Positions 24,752-32,828 of a stretch of 36,994 nt of DNA are shown here, piece after piece. Below the pieces are notes generated by a model. It saw only the letters and a list, made by a program, of their open reading frames with translations, searched no databases and was not told the origin of the DNA. The stretch's first letter is position 1. Each line of letters starts with the position of its first letter. The DNA is taken from positions 1 to 36,994 of the forward strand of contig JAUNBH010000009.1 in the NCBI GenBank assembly GCA_030527165.1, given 5' to 3'. This DNA comes from Clostridia bacterium (GTDB lineage Bacteria > Bacillota > Clostridia > Christensenellales > CAG-138). The translations under genes and the position numbers were made by a program.

Positions 24752-25927
24752 CTACCTCCGTCCTGCGCTTATGCGCTCCGCCGCCGCAAAAGCCGCCGCA
24801 CGCGCCGCGCAGTCAATCTCAATTATTCCGTCAATATCCTCTGCGCAGCCGCGCACGCGCCCGTGCTCGAGCACCGCGCCGACTACGTCCGCTATGTCAA
24901 TAAACGCCAGCCGCCCAGCGAGGAACCACTCCACAGCCACCTCGTTTGCAGCATTGTACGCTATGGGCGCGCCCGCGCCCTCGCGCAGTGCGCCACGCGC
25001 CAGTTCCAATGCCCTGTACCGGCGTCCCGTGGGCCGTGAAAACGTGAGTTCGCCTGCCTTGGCGAGATCCAGTCGCTCGACTACGGCGCTCATACGCCTT
25101 GGGTACATTATACCATACTGTATAGCCAAACGCATATCCGGTACAGACAGCTGTGCCAGAATGCACCCATCTTGGTACTCGACCATGGAATGCACTATGG
25201 ATTGTGGGTGAAGCAAGACGTCTATCTTCTCCCCGGGCACGTCAAAGAGGTATGAAGCCTCCATCAGCTCTAAGCCCTTGTTGAACATGCTCGCGCTGTC
25301 CACCGTCACCTTTTTGCCCATGCGCCAGTTCGGATGCCTCAGCGCCTCCGCCGGAGTAACATGCCGGAGCCGTTCATCGTCGTAATCCCTCAGCGCCCCG
25401 CCCGAGGCGGTGAGTATCAGTCTGCTCAGACCCTCGCGCCCGCTCGCCTGAAGGCACTGGAATATCGCAGACTGCTCGCTGTCAACCGGCACTATCCGCC
25501 CCAATCCCTCGGATGTGCGCCGCTTCACGAGCTCGCCGCCGCATACTATGCTCTCCTTATTCGCCAGGGCTACGGTCTTATCCGCATCCAACGCCGCCAA
25601 CAGCGGCTTGAGCCCATCGAAGCCGCTGATGCCGTTTACCACTACATCGGCCTCTCTCAAAGACGCCAATGCGCTCCCCGCGTCGCGCGATACAACCAGT
25701 TCGCAGCCGGGCGGGACTTCTATATCGCCGACGCATTCCGGACGCGTGACCCCGACGTACTTGGGTGCGAATTCGCGTATCTGGGCATTGAGCTGCGCAG
25801 CCCGCGCCCCGGTCGCACATATGGCAAAGCACCCGACGCCTTCGGTCCTCCTTATGCAGTCGAGCGCCTGCGTTCCTATCGAGCCGGTGCTCCCCAGCAC
25901 CGTTACGCGCTTTAAGGTTTCACTCAT
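24752..25927 (-). CDS. dxr: 1-deoxy-D-xylulose 5-phosphate reductoisomerase
   Basis: NADPH-dependent enzyme converting DXP to MEP, the first committed step of the MEP pathway (391 aa). It has the Rossmann motif G-S-T-G-S-I-G near the start, metal-site V-D-S-E-Q-S-A-I-F, the substrate block H-P-N-W-R-M-G-K-K-V-T-V-D-S-A-S-M and L-L-H-P-Q-S-I-V-H-S. The flexible-loop motif reads S-G-G-A-L-R-D where S-G-G-P-F-R is usual, a small deviation near the fosmidomycin site. The start is ATG 25927, overlapping the cdsA stop as ATGA. A longer in-frame extension upstream runs through cdsA and is not real. Confidence 0.96.
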   Translation of the reverse strand: MSETLKRVTVLGSTGSIGTQALDCIRRTEGVGCFAICATGARAAQLNAQIREFAPKYVGVTRPECVGDIEVPPGCELVVSRDAGSALASLREADVVVNGISGFDGLKPLLAALDADKTVALANKESIVCGGELVKRRTSEGLGRIVPVDSEQSAIFQCLQASGREGLSRLILTASGGALRDYDDERLRHVTPAEALRHPNWRMGKKVTVDSASMFNKGLELMEASYLFDVPGEKIDVLLHPQSIVHSMVEYQDGCILAQLSVPDMRLAIQYGIMYPRRMSAVVERLDLAKAGELTFSRPTGRRYRALELARGALREGAGAPIAYNAANEVAVEWFLAGRLAFIDIADVVGAVLEHGRVRGCAEDIDGIIEIDCAARAAAFAAAERISAGRR

Positions 25928-26769
25928 GGCAGCACATCCAAATATGCCGCAAGCTTCTCGTTTACCGCAAAGAAGAACAGGAATACTATGGGCGCGCATA
26001 CTATTATGCTGTCCACCCTGTCGAGCATTCCGCCGTGCCCGGGCAGTATCGTGCCGAAATCCTTGATGCTGCACGCACGCTTTATCGACGATGCGAACAA
26101 GTCGCCAAACTGCCCCACCGCAGCGCACAGCAGTCCCAGCAGCATAAGTGGGATCAAGCCTATCCTGGCTTCTTCGTACACAATCCATATCATCTGCGCG
26201 TAATACGTCAGCACGCCGGCGAGCACGCCGCCCACCAGACCACCCACGCTGCCCTCGACCGTCTTCTTTGGACTGAGCCGCGGACACAGCTTGCGCTTGC
26301 CCACAGCCACACCCACGAAGTACGCAAACGTATCAGACAGGCACGGCGCCGCAAACAACATGAGCAACGCCACCCTGTTTACATCAGATATCATGAGCGT
26401 ATGCGTAAGCGCCACGAACAAAAACAGCATCACGGGGTACATCAGCATCGCCAGACTCACGAACGACTGCCGGATCTCCCTGTCCTTATTCCACACACAT
26501 TCCATCAATATGAACAGCACGCAAAGCACCGTCAGTATCAGCAGCCAGTACACGCCGCCGTACAGCGTAGCCGGATAGTACAGCAGCGCGTAAACGTACA
26601 CCGGCGCAGCGAAGGACTTGTAACCGCTCCTGTGCAGCACAGTCGACAGCTCGTACACGCACATGAACGTGACGAGCGAGAACAGCAGACACTGCACCCA
26701 GTCGCCAAACCACAGCACCAGTACGACCAATGCCGCCAGCCCCAGGCCAACTAATATCCTGACCAGCAT
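25924..26769 (-). CDS. cdsA: Phosphatidate cytidylyltransferase
   Basis: Integral membrane enzyme making CDP-diacylglycerol from phosphatidate and CTP, the branch point to phosphatidylglycerol and cardiolipin (281 aa). It has about eight hydrophobic segments, the motif S-D-T-F-A-Y-F-V-G and the CDS signature S-x-x-K-R-A-C-S-I-K-D-F-G-T-I-L-P-G-H-G-G with the metal-binding L-D-R-V-D-S after it. ATG 26769 follows AAGGAGGAAG. It is 9 bases after uppS and overlaps dxr by four bases. Confidence 0.96.
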   Translation of the reverse strand: MLVRILVGLGLAALVVLVLWFGDWVQCLLFSLVTFMCVYELSTVLHRSGYKSFAAPVYVYALLYYPATLYGGVYWLLILTVLCVLFILMECVWNKDREIRQSFVSLAMLMYPVMLFLFVALTHTLMISDVNRVALLMLFAAPCLSDTFAYFVGVAVGKRKLCPRLSPKKTVEGSVGGLVGGVLAGVLTYYAQMIWIVYEEARIGLIPLMLLGLLCAAVGQFGDLFASSIKRACSIKDFGTILPGHGGMLDRVDSIIVCAPIVFLFFFAVNEKLAAYLDVLP

Positions 26770-26778
26770 TCTTCCTCC

Positions 26779-27510
26779 TTAAAGCCCCCCGTAACGCCTA
26801 TTGCGCCTCTGGTATTCGGCTATGCACTTCGCGTACTCCTCCTCACCGAAGTCGGGGAAATAAGTATCGGTGAATATCAACTCGGCGTACGCCGCCTGAT
26901 AGAGGAGAAAATTTGACAGCCGCTGCTCCCCGGCAGTCCTTATGACCAAGTCCAGCTCCGGCAGCCCCGCCGTATACAGCCGGCCGGCTAACAAATCGTC
27001 ATCTATATCCCCGGGACAGAGCGCGCCGCCCTCGACGTCCGCCGCAATGGAGCGCATCGCCCGCACGAGCTCCGCCCTGGAACCATAGTTTATAGCAAGG
27101 TTGAGCATCAGTCCACTGTTTTTGTCAGTTTTTGTCTCCGCAAGCGCCAACGCTTCCCTCGAGCGCTCCGGCAAAGGCAAGACGTCGCCTATTACGCGTA
27201 TTCTGACGCCGTTTGCGTGAAGCTCGTCAATCTCGCGCGCAAAGTACTCCACCAGCAGCTCAAAGAGCGCCGAGACCTCCGACTGCGGCCGCTTCCAGTT
27301 TTCCGTTGAAAAGGCGTAGAGCGTCAGCGCCGCGACGCCAAACTGAGACGAGCTCTCTATCAGCGCCCTGAGCGCCTCCATGCCCGCGCGGTGCCCCGCC
27401 GCGCGCGGCAGCCCTCTGCGCTTTGCCCAGCGACCGTTGCCGTCCATGATTATTGCCACATGGCACGGCATGTCCGCGCTTAGCCCGTATTTCTCCCGTA
27501 GACCGCTCAT
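26779..27510 (-). CDS. uppS: Isoprenyl transferase (undecaprenyl diphosphate synthase)
   Basis: Cis-prenyltransferase that builds the C55 lipid carrier for peptidoglycan and wall polymers (243 aa). It has the catalytic Asp in I-I-M-D-G-N-G-R-W-A, then G-H-R-A-G, Y-A-F-S-T-E-N-W-K-R-P, N-Y-G-S-R-A-E-L and R-T-A-G-E-Q-R-L-S-N-F-L-L-Y-Q. The last block usually reads R-T-S-G-E and L-L-W-Q, so two mild substitutions are present. It is 4 bases after hemZ. Its product feeds the LCP pathway whose ligase is at 6546-7616. Confidence 0.96.
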   Translation of the reverse strand: MSGLREKYGLSADMPCHVAIIMDGNGRWAKRRGLPRAAGHRAGMEALRALIESSSQFGVAALTLYAFSTENWKRPQSEVSALFELLVEYFAREIDELHANGVRIRVIGDVLPLPERSREALALAETKTDKNSGLMLNLAINYGSRAELVRAMRSIAADVEGGALCPGDIDDDLLAGRLYTAGLPELDLVIRTAGEQRLSNFLLYQAAYAELIFTDTYFPDFGEEEYAKCIAEYQRRNRRYGGL

Positions 27511-27514
27511 ATGT

Positions 27515-28984
27515 TCAACCCCCGAACAGCGCGCGCTTCACATCGTAGACGCGCTCCACTTTCTGTATGTACGTCGCTATATCCTTGGGGTTTGCCACCC
27601 GCTCGATTCTGCGTTCCGCGTCGTACACTACCTTGGTCATTGCTCCGGCGCCATGCGCCATTATGCTCGTGGTGTCCTCCATCATATCGACATTGTACAC
27701 GCACTCCGCGCCCTCGCGCGCATAGCCCACGTTCTCCAAATTGCCGCGCATGTACTTTTGCCTGTACATGTAGTATGGCCTCATTTTGAGGCTTTGTGCG
27801 GCGCTGTACCCCGCCATTACCATCTCCTCCGCTACATCCGCATCCGGCAAGTCGTATTCGCACAGCTGCGCCTTGAGCGCGGACGAGCGCTTTATGGCAA
27901 GTGTGTGCACCGTCAGATTCTCCGGAGCAAGCGCGACTATGCGCTCCATAGTCCGGGCCACATCCTCTGCCGTTTCATTGGGCAGTCCGACTATTACGTC
28001 CATATTGACAGTACTGAAGCCCTTCGCACGGGCAAGCGCCACCGCGTCCTCCACGGCCTCGACCGAATGCCTCCTGCCCACGAGTTCCAGCGTGTGTGCG
28101 TTCATGGTCTGCGGATTCACGGAAATGCGGCTCACGCCTTGCGCGCGCATGACGTCGAGCTTCTCGGCGTCTATGGTGTCCGGCCGTCCCGCCTCGACGG
28201 TAAACTCCACTCCCGAAGCGCCGTATGCCGCCAGCGCGCGAGAGAGCAATGCATCGAGCTCCGCCGCAGTAAGCACGGTGGGCGTTCCCCCGCCAACGTA
28301 CATGCAGCGCACGCGCCTGCCGGTCTGCGCGACGAGCTTCGCCCCGAGCTCTATATCGTGAAAGAGTGCGTTTAAGTACGCCTCCATATCCGTCGATGCG
28401 GTGCGTATCGACGACGCGAACGAGCAGTAGAGACAGCGGGTCTTGCAAAATGGTATGCCTATGTACACGTCCACGTCACGGGCGGTCTGCGCAGCCAGTA
28501 TGGGTCGCTGCACATCCGCTATCTCGCGCACAAGGCGCAGTTTTGACGCTTCTACATCAAATTCTGAGCGCAGCAGCTCAATAGCCGCCTCGCTGCCTAC
28601 GTCGCGCTCCAGTTCGCGGAACAGCCGCGTCGGCCTGATGCCCGTAAGAGAGCCCCAGGGCACGCAGACCTCGGGAAACCGCTTGCGCATCAACCTGAAT
28701 ACGGCGACCTTCATGCAGCGCTTTGCGTGGCGCTTTCGCAAGAGCGCGCTGCCCTCGACGGCTGGCGCACTGTGGACGTACTCGTCCAATACGTCGCAGC
28801 CTCGCAAGTACTCCGCGCGCGCAATCCACGCTCCGCCGCGCTCTTCAAACAGCACTCGAACCTCGTCCTGTGCATATTCCGACCGCGGCGCATCGGCAAA
28901 CACCTCGGCTGCCGGCAAAAACAGCCGGATTTCCTCCGCCAGGTCGTTAGCGAACCCGGGTTCGTTGGTAGTTAGCCTAATCAT
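27515..28984 (-). CDS. hemZ: HemZ-family radical SAM protein (coproporphyrinogen dehydrogenase-like)
   Basis: Radical SAM protein of the HemZ branch of the HemN/HemW family (489 aa). A clostridial-type N-terminal region (about 1-165) contains W-G-S-L-T-G-I-R-P-T-R. The radical SAM barrel follows with C180-x-x-x-C184-x-x-C187 (C-K-T-R-C-L-Y-C), G-G-G-T-P-T and V-G-L-P-N-E-T. The C-terminal part has Y-Y-M-Y-R-Q-K-Y-M-R-G-N-L-E-N-V-G-Y, typical of HemZ. The annotated reaction is oxygen-independent oxidation of coproporphyrinogen III, but many relatives are heme chaperones or uncharacterised, and no other heme gene is in this window. It overlaps the MBL hydrolase gene by 8 bases. Confidence 0.88.
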   Translation of the reverse strand: MIRLTTNEPGFANDLAEEIRLFLPAAEVFADAPRSEYAQDEVRVLFEERGGAWIARAEYLRGCDVLDEYVHSAPAVEGSALLRKRHAKRCMKVAVFRLMRKRFPEVCVPWGSLTGIRPTRLFRELERDVGSEAAIELLRSEFDVEASKLRLVREIADVQRPILAAQTARDVDVYIGIPFCKTRCLYCSFASSIRTASTDMEAYLNALFHDIELGAKLVAQTGRRVRCMYVGGGTPTVLTAAELDALLSRALAAYGASGVEFTVEAGRPDTIDAEKLDVMRAQGVSRISVNPQTMNAHTLELVGRRHSVEAVEDAVALARAKGFSTVNMDVIVGLPNETAEDVARTMERIVALAPENLTVHTLAIKRSSALKAQLCEYDLPDADVAEEMVMAGYSAAQSLKMRPYYMYRQKYMRGNLENVGYAREGAECVYNVDMMEDTTSIMAHGAGAMTKVVYDAERRIERVANPKDIATYIQKVERVYDVKRALFGG

Positions 28985-29615
28985 AGTTCCTCGTATAGGG
29001 GTTGTGTTTGCGCTCGAACTCCAGTGTGGTCTCGCGCATATGCCCGGGATAAACGGCGTAGTCGCCGCTTAGCGCGTACAGCTTGTACAGCACCGATGAA
29101 AGCAGGTCGCCGTCCGACCCGCGCGCCAAATCAGTTCTGCCGACGCTCAGCCGAAACAGCGTATCGCCCGACAGCAGCGCGCGCGCTTCCTCTACTACGA
29201 AGCACACGCTGCCCGGAGTGTGACCGGGCGTAGCCAAAACATCAAAGCGAATCGAAGCCATCTCAACGCTGTCGCCGTCCTCAAACAGCTCGTCGGCGTG
29301 ACACGGGGATATGCGCAAGCCCACCGCAGACGCCTCCGACATATCGTCGTCGTGCAGACATGCCGCGTCGGCAGCGTGTATGCAGACCTTAGCGCCGTAT
29401 TCGTCCTTCAGCTTCGCTACTCCGAGTATGTGATCAAAGTGACCGTGAGTCAGCAGTACACCCGCGGGCTCTAACGGGTTGGCCTCCAGAAAACGGCACA
29501 CGCGCCTCGTTTCACCGGGGTCGACTATCACGCAGTCGTCCCTGCCCTCCCTGTACAGCACATAGGTGTTTACCGCGAGCGGCCCCGTCGGTATCCTCTC
29601 GATTTTTATCATCAA
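28977..29615 (-). CDS. MBL-fold metallohydrolase (glyoxalase II-like, YqgX type)
   Basis: A metallo-beta-lactamase-fold hydrolase of 212 residues with the zinc motif L-T-H-G-H-F-D-H, then [17 protein letters not shown] and V-Y-P-G-H. The order N-T-Y-V-L ... V-D-P-G at the N-terminus matches hydroxyacylglutathione-hydrolase-like proteins that often follow rel-dtd in Clostridia. The natural thioester substrate is not known. It starts as ATGA overlapping the dtd stop and ends inside hemZ, so it is translationally coupled on both sides. Confidence 0.9.
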   Translation of the reverse strand: MMIKIERIPTGPLAVNTYVLYREGRDDCVIVDPGETRRVCRFLEANPLEPAGVLLTHGHFDHILGVAKLKDEYGAKVCIHAADAACLHDDDMSEASAVGLRISPCHADELFEDGDSVEMASIRFDVLATPGHTPGSVCFVVEEARALLSGDTLFRLSVGRTDLARGSDGDLLSSVLYKLYALSGDYAVYPGHMRETTLEFERKHNPYTRNYD

Positions 29616-30058
29616 AATGTCCTCTTGCTGTCCAAAAGTATAGTTACCGGCCCGTCGTTGACGAGCGCGACGTCCATCTCCGCGGCAAACCTGCCCGCGC
29701 GCACCGGCACCACCGCGCCGAGCCGCGCCATGACGTACTCGTAAAGCGGTATTGCAGTTTCAGGCCGCGCCGCCGCTATAAAGCTCGGACGCCTGCCCTT
29801 TCTCGCGTCGCCGTGCAGCGTGAATTGCGATACGAGCAGCACTTCCCCGCCGGCATCCTCCACCGAGAGGTTCATCTTCCCATGCTCGTCCTCAAATATG
29901 CGCAGCCCGCACACTTTGTCCGCTATGTAATCTCCGTCCCGCTCATCATCGCCGTCTCCAACGCTCAAGAGTACGAGCAGCCCGCGCCCGATGCTGCTCA
30001 CCATCTCACCGTCTATTGTCACCGACGCGGTCTTTACGCGCTGAATCACCGCCCTCAT
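29612..30058 (-). CDS. dtd: D-aminoacyl-tRNA deacylase
   Basis: Removes D-amino acids, and glycine misplaced on tRNA-Ala, from tRNA (148 aa). It starts M-R-A-V-I-Q-R-V and contains S-Q-F-T-L-H-G-D and [11 protein letters not shown], the two family motifs that build the active site in the dimer. The G-P Gly-cisPro pair is present. ATG 30058 follows GGAGGTAG, 10 bases after the rel stop, the usual clostridial gene order. Confidence 0.97.
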   Translation of the reverse strand: MRAVIQRVKTASVTIDGEMVSSIGRGLLVLLSVGDGDDERDGDYIADKVCGLRIFEDEHGKMNLSVEDAGGEVLLVSQFTLHGDARKGRRPSFIAAARPETAIPLYEYVMARLGAVVPVRAGRFAAEMDVALVNDGPVTILLDSKRTF

Positions 30059-30068
30059 GCTACCTCCG

Positions 30069-32228
30069 TCAATTCGTACGTATTACGCTCTCGACGCTCG
30101 TTATGCGCCGCAGCAGCTTTAATATGTGATCCAGATGAGATGCGTCGGACACGTCAAACGTCGAATACAGCGCAACCTTGCCCTCGGCGTCAAATCCGGC
30201 TGAAACCGCTTTTATGCTGATGTTGAGGTTTAGCAGCGTCTGATACACGTCTACGAGCAGACCCGCCCGCTCCGTCGCCTTGACGAGCACAGTCACGGGG
30301 TAGTGCGCCTTGCCGGTACCTGCCCACTCCACAGCCACTATGCGCTCGTCCTCCTTGAGAAGGTTCGCGGCGTTCGGGCAGCTCACACGGTGAACGGATA
30401 CGCCCCTGCCCCTTGTTATGTAACCCATTATCTCGTCGCCCGGAACAGGGTTGCAGCACTGCGCAAAGCGCACCGCCATGTTTGAGCTGCCGAATACGCG
30501 CACGCCCTGCCGCACTGTACACGCCGGCCCGTTTCCGTCGGCGGCCGCGCTCTCCTCCCGCTCCAGCCTGTACTGCTCCTTCTTGAACAGGCCTATCAGC
30601 TTGTTGAGAATCTGATTTGTCGTTATGCTGCCATACCCTATGGCGGCGTATATGTCGTCCGTGCTCGCCATATTGTGCTGCTTCAGCACCGTTTCGACGC
30701 TCTCCGGCGTCAAAAGTTCGGCGAGCGCATAGCCCTGGCGCGATGAAGCGTCCTGGAGCATCTCCCTGCCGCGCTGTACATTCTCCTCCCGGTTCGCCTT
30801 CTTGAACCAGTTGCGAATCTTGCCTTTGGCCTGCTGGGTCTTTACAAACCGCAGCCAATCCCTGTTTGGCGACGCCTGCGGCGATGTGATTATCTCCACC
30901 ACATCGTGATTCGCCAGTTTGTAATCGAGCTTGACTATCGCCCCGTTGACCTTTGCGTGCTGCGTATGGTTGCCTACGTTCGTGTGAATGCGATACGCGA
31001 AGTCCACCGGCGTTGATCCGGCGGGCAAGTCGATTATCTCGCCCTTTGGCGTCAGCACGAACACGAAGTCCGCAAAGAAGTCCCTGCGCACGTTCTCCAC
31101 GAACTCCTTCGTGTTGTCCGCCAGGTTCTCGTACTCGAGCGCCGCCCTCAGCCACGCCAGCTTGTTGTCCATGTCGTCCTGAGCGGCGGTGTTCCTGCCC
31201 TCCTTGTACTTCCAGTGCGCAGCTATGCCGTACTCCGCGTTTCGGTGCATCTCCCACGTTCTTATCTGCACCTCGAATGGCATGCCAGATTCGCTGAAAA
31301 GCGTCGTATGCAGCGACCTGTACATGTTGGTCTTGGGCATCCCGATGTAGTCCTTAAACCGCCCCGGCATCGGCGGCCACATGGCGTGAATCTGCCCCAG
31401 CGCCGCGTAGCAGTCCTTGATAGTGTCCACTATGACGCGAATCGCTATGAGGTCGTATATCTTGTCAATGTTGTTTCCCTGTGCGGCGAGCTTTCTGTAT
31501 ATGCTGTACAAGTGCTTTCGCCTGCCGCTTACCTCCGCCTTGAGCCCTATGGCGTCGAGCTGCTCCTGTATGGCGCGCATGGACGTCTCCAACACGACCA
31601 GGCGCTCGCGCTGCTTCGGCTCGATTACGTCCTTGAGGTGCTGGTACTCCTCCGGGTAGAGGAACGAGAACGCTATGTCCTCCAACTCGACCTTTACCGC
31701 TCCCATGCCGAAGCGCTGTGCCAATGGCGCGTAGACCTCCAACGTTTCCTTCGCCTTGCGCATGCGCTTATCCGGATCGCAGTACTCCAGCGTGCGCATG
31801 TTGTGCAGCCTGTCCGCAAGCTTGATTATGACCACGCGCACATCCCTGGCTATCGCCATGAACATCTTGCGCATGTTCTCCGCCTGCCTGTCCTCTTTGC
31901 TGGATATGCTGTAATTCCCGCTCTGCGTCAGCTTCGTAACGCCGTCGACCATTTCGGCGATGTCAGTCGTGAACTCGCTCCTCAGCGCTTCAAGCGCTAC
32001 CCCGCAGTCCTCTATCGTGTCATGCAGGAGCCCGGCGATGATCGTAGATGCGTCCATGCCCATGTTGTAGAGCAGTATGCCCACCGCTTCGGGATGCACA
32101 TAATACGGTTCGCCCGATTCGCGCAGCTGCCCCTCGTGCGCCTGCTTCGCAAACGCTATCGCCTTGTCGAGCATATCCAGTTCTCCCTGCGCAAACGTGC
32201 TCTCACACAGCGCTCTCAACTTGTCCAC
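30069..32228 (-). CDS. relA: Bifunctional (p)ppGpp synthetase/hydrolase Rel
   Basis: Master enzyme of the stringent response (719 aa). In order: an HD hydrolase domain with Y-V-H-P and G-L-L-H-D-T-I-E-D (67-75) and R-L-H-N-M-R; a synthetase domain with [10 protein letters not shown] and E-V-Q-I-R-T; TGS with [12 protein letters not shown]; a Cys-containing zinc-finger region with C-C-N-P-V-P-G-D; and a C-terminal ACT domain. Both catalytic domains look intact, so it should make and degrade (p)ppGpp. The start is GTG 32228 after GGGGAGG; longer in-frame starts upstream lack a ribosome site. The 87-base gap to apt is one of the largest in the run and holds a small hairpin. Confidence 0.95.
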   Translation of the reverse strand: MDKLRALCESTFAQGELDMLDKAIAFAKQAHEGQLRESGEPYYVHPEAVGILLYNMGMDASTIIAGLLHDTIEDCGVALEALRSEFTTDIAEMVDGVTKLTQSGNYSISSKEDRQAENMRKMFMAIARDVRVVIIKLADRLHNMRTLEYCDPDKRMRKAKETLEVYAPLAQRFGMGAVKVELEDIAFSFLYPEEYQHLKDVIEPKQRERLVVLETSMRAIQEQLDAIGLKAEVSGRRKHLYSIYRKLAAQGNNIDKIYDLIAIRVIVDTIKDCYAALGQIHAMWPPMPGRFKDYIGMPKTNMYRSLHTTLFSESGMPFEVQIRTWEMHRNAEYGIAAHWKYKEGRNTAAQDDMDNKLAWLRAALEYENLADNTKEFVENVRRDFFADFVFVLTPKGEIIDLPAGSTPVDFAYRIHTNVGNHTQHAKVNGAIVKLDYKLANHDVVEIITSPQASPNRDWLRFVKTQQAKGKIRNWFKKANREENVQRGREMLQDASSRQGYALAELLTPESVETVLKQHNMASTDDIYAAIGYGSITTNQILNKLIGLFKKEQYRLEREESAAADGNGPACTVRQGVRVFGSSNMAVRFAQCCNPVPGDEIMGYITRGRGVSVHRVSCPNAANLLKEDERIVAVEWAGTGKAHYPVTVLVKATERAGLLVDVYQTLLNLNISIKAVSAGFDAEGKVALYSTFDVSDASHLDHILKLLRRITSVESVIRTN

Positions 32229-32272
32229 GGTCACACCTCCCCTCGCATCATTCCTTCTCGTTCTATGACAAA

Positions 32273-32299
32273 GTACGGACATTTGCTAAACGCCCGTAC
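32273..32299 (-). other. Small hairpin between apt and rel
   Basis: GTACGG and CCGTAC (6 bp) with a 15-base loop, followed by CTTTGT on the minus strand. It may attenuate or process the long transcript ahead of rel, but it is too weak to call a terminator. Confidence 0.3.
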
Positions 32300-32315
32300 C
32301 GCCGTTTTGCCACTA

Positions 32316-32828
32316 TCAATACTTGATTATGCCCTCGACGTCATAGCCCTCGAGCAACGCCTTCCCGTTGAGGTCGCACAGCTCGATGGCAAACCGCATC
32401 GCAACCACCTCGCCCCCGGCGCACTCTATGAGCTTCGCAGTTGCCAGAGCAGTTCCGCCCGTCGCGAGCAAGTCGTCGACTATCGCGACGCGCTGACCCG
32501 GCTTTATGGCATCCTTATGTATCTCAAGCGAGTCGTTGCCGTACTCCAAACCGTACTCCGTCCTGTACGTCTCGCAGGGGAGCTTGCCCGGCTTGCGCGC
32601 TACCACAAACCCGGCGTGAAGGGCATACGCCAGCGCCGACCCTATGACAAACCCGCGCGCCTCCGGCCCGACAACTATGTCGACGTCATAATTCTCCAGG
32701 CTCTTTACCAACTCCGTTATGAGGGCCTCGTACGCCTCGGCGTCTTTCAAAAGCGTAGTGATGTCCCGAAACAGTATCCCCTCCTTCGGAAAATCCGGTA
32801 TGTTCCTTATCTTGTCCCTCAAATCCAT
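32316..32828 (-). CDS. apt: Adenine phosphoribosyltransferase
   Basis: Purine salvage enzyme converting adenine and PRPP to AMP (170 aa). It starts M-D-L-R-D-K-I-R-N-I-P-D-F-P, then has F-R-D-I-T-T, V-G-P-E-A-R-G-F and the PRPP loop V-A-I-V-D-D-L-L-A-T-G-G-T-A. ATG 32828 follows GGAGGAGAAG and overlaps the recJ end by 10 bases. The recJ-apt-rel order is conserved in many Firmicutes and couples AMP salvage to nucleotide signalling. Confidence 0.97.
   Translation of the reverse strand: MDLRDKIRNIPDFPKEGILFRDITTLLKDAEAYEALITELVKSLENYDVDIVVGPEARGFVIGSALAYALHAGFVVARKPGKLPCETYRTEYGLEYGNDSLEIHKDAIKPGQRVAIVDDLLATGGTALATAKLIECAGGEVVAMRFAIELCDLNGKALLEGYDVEGIIKY

Noticed and set aside
25928-26287. 120-residue N-terminal extension of dxr
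   Set aside because: It runs out of frame through cdsA, has no ribosome site, and homology starts at the ATG at 25927.
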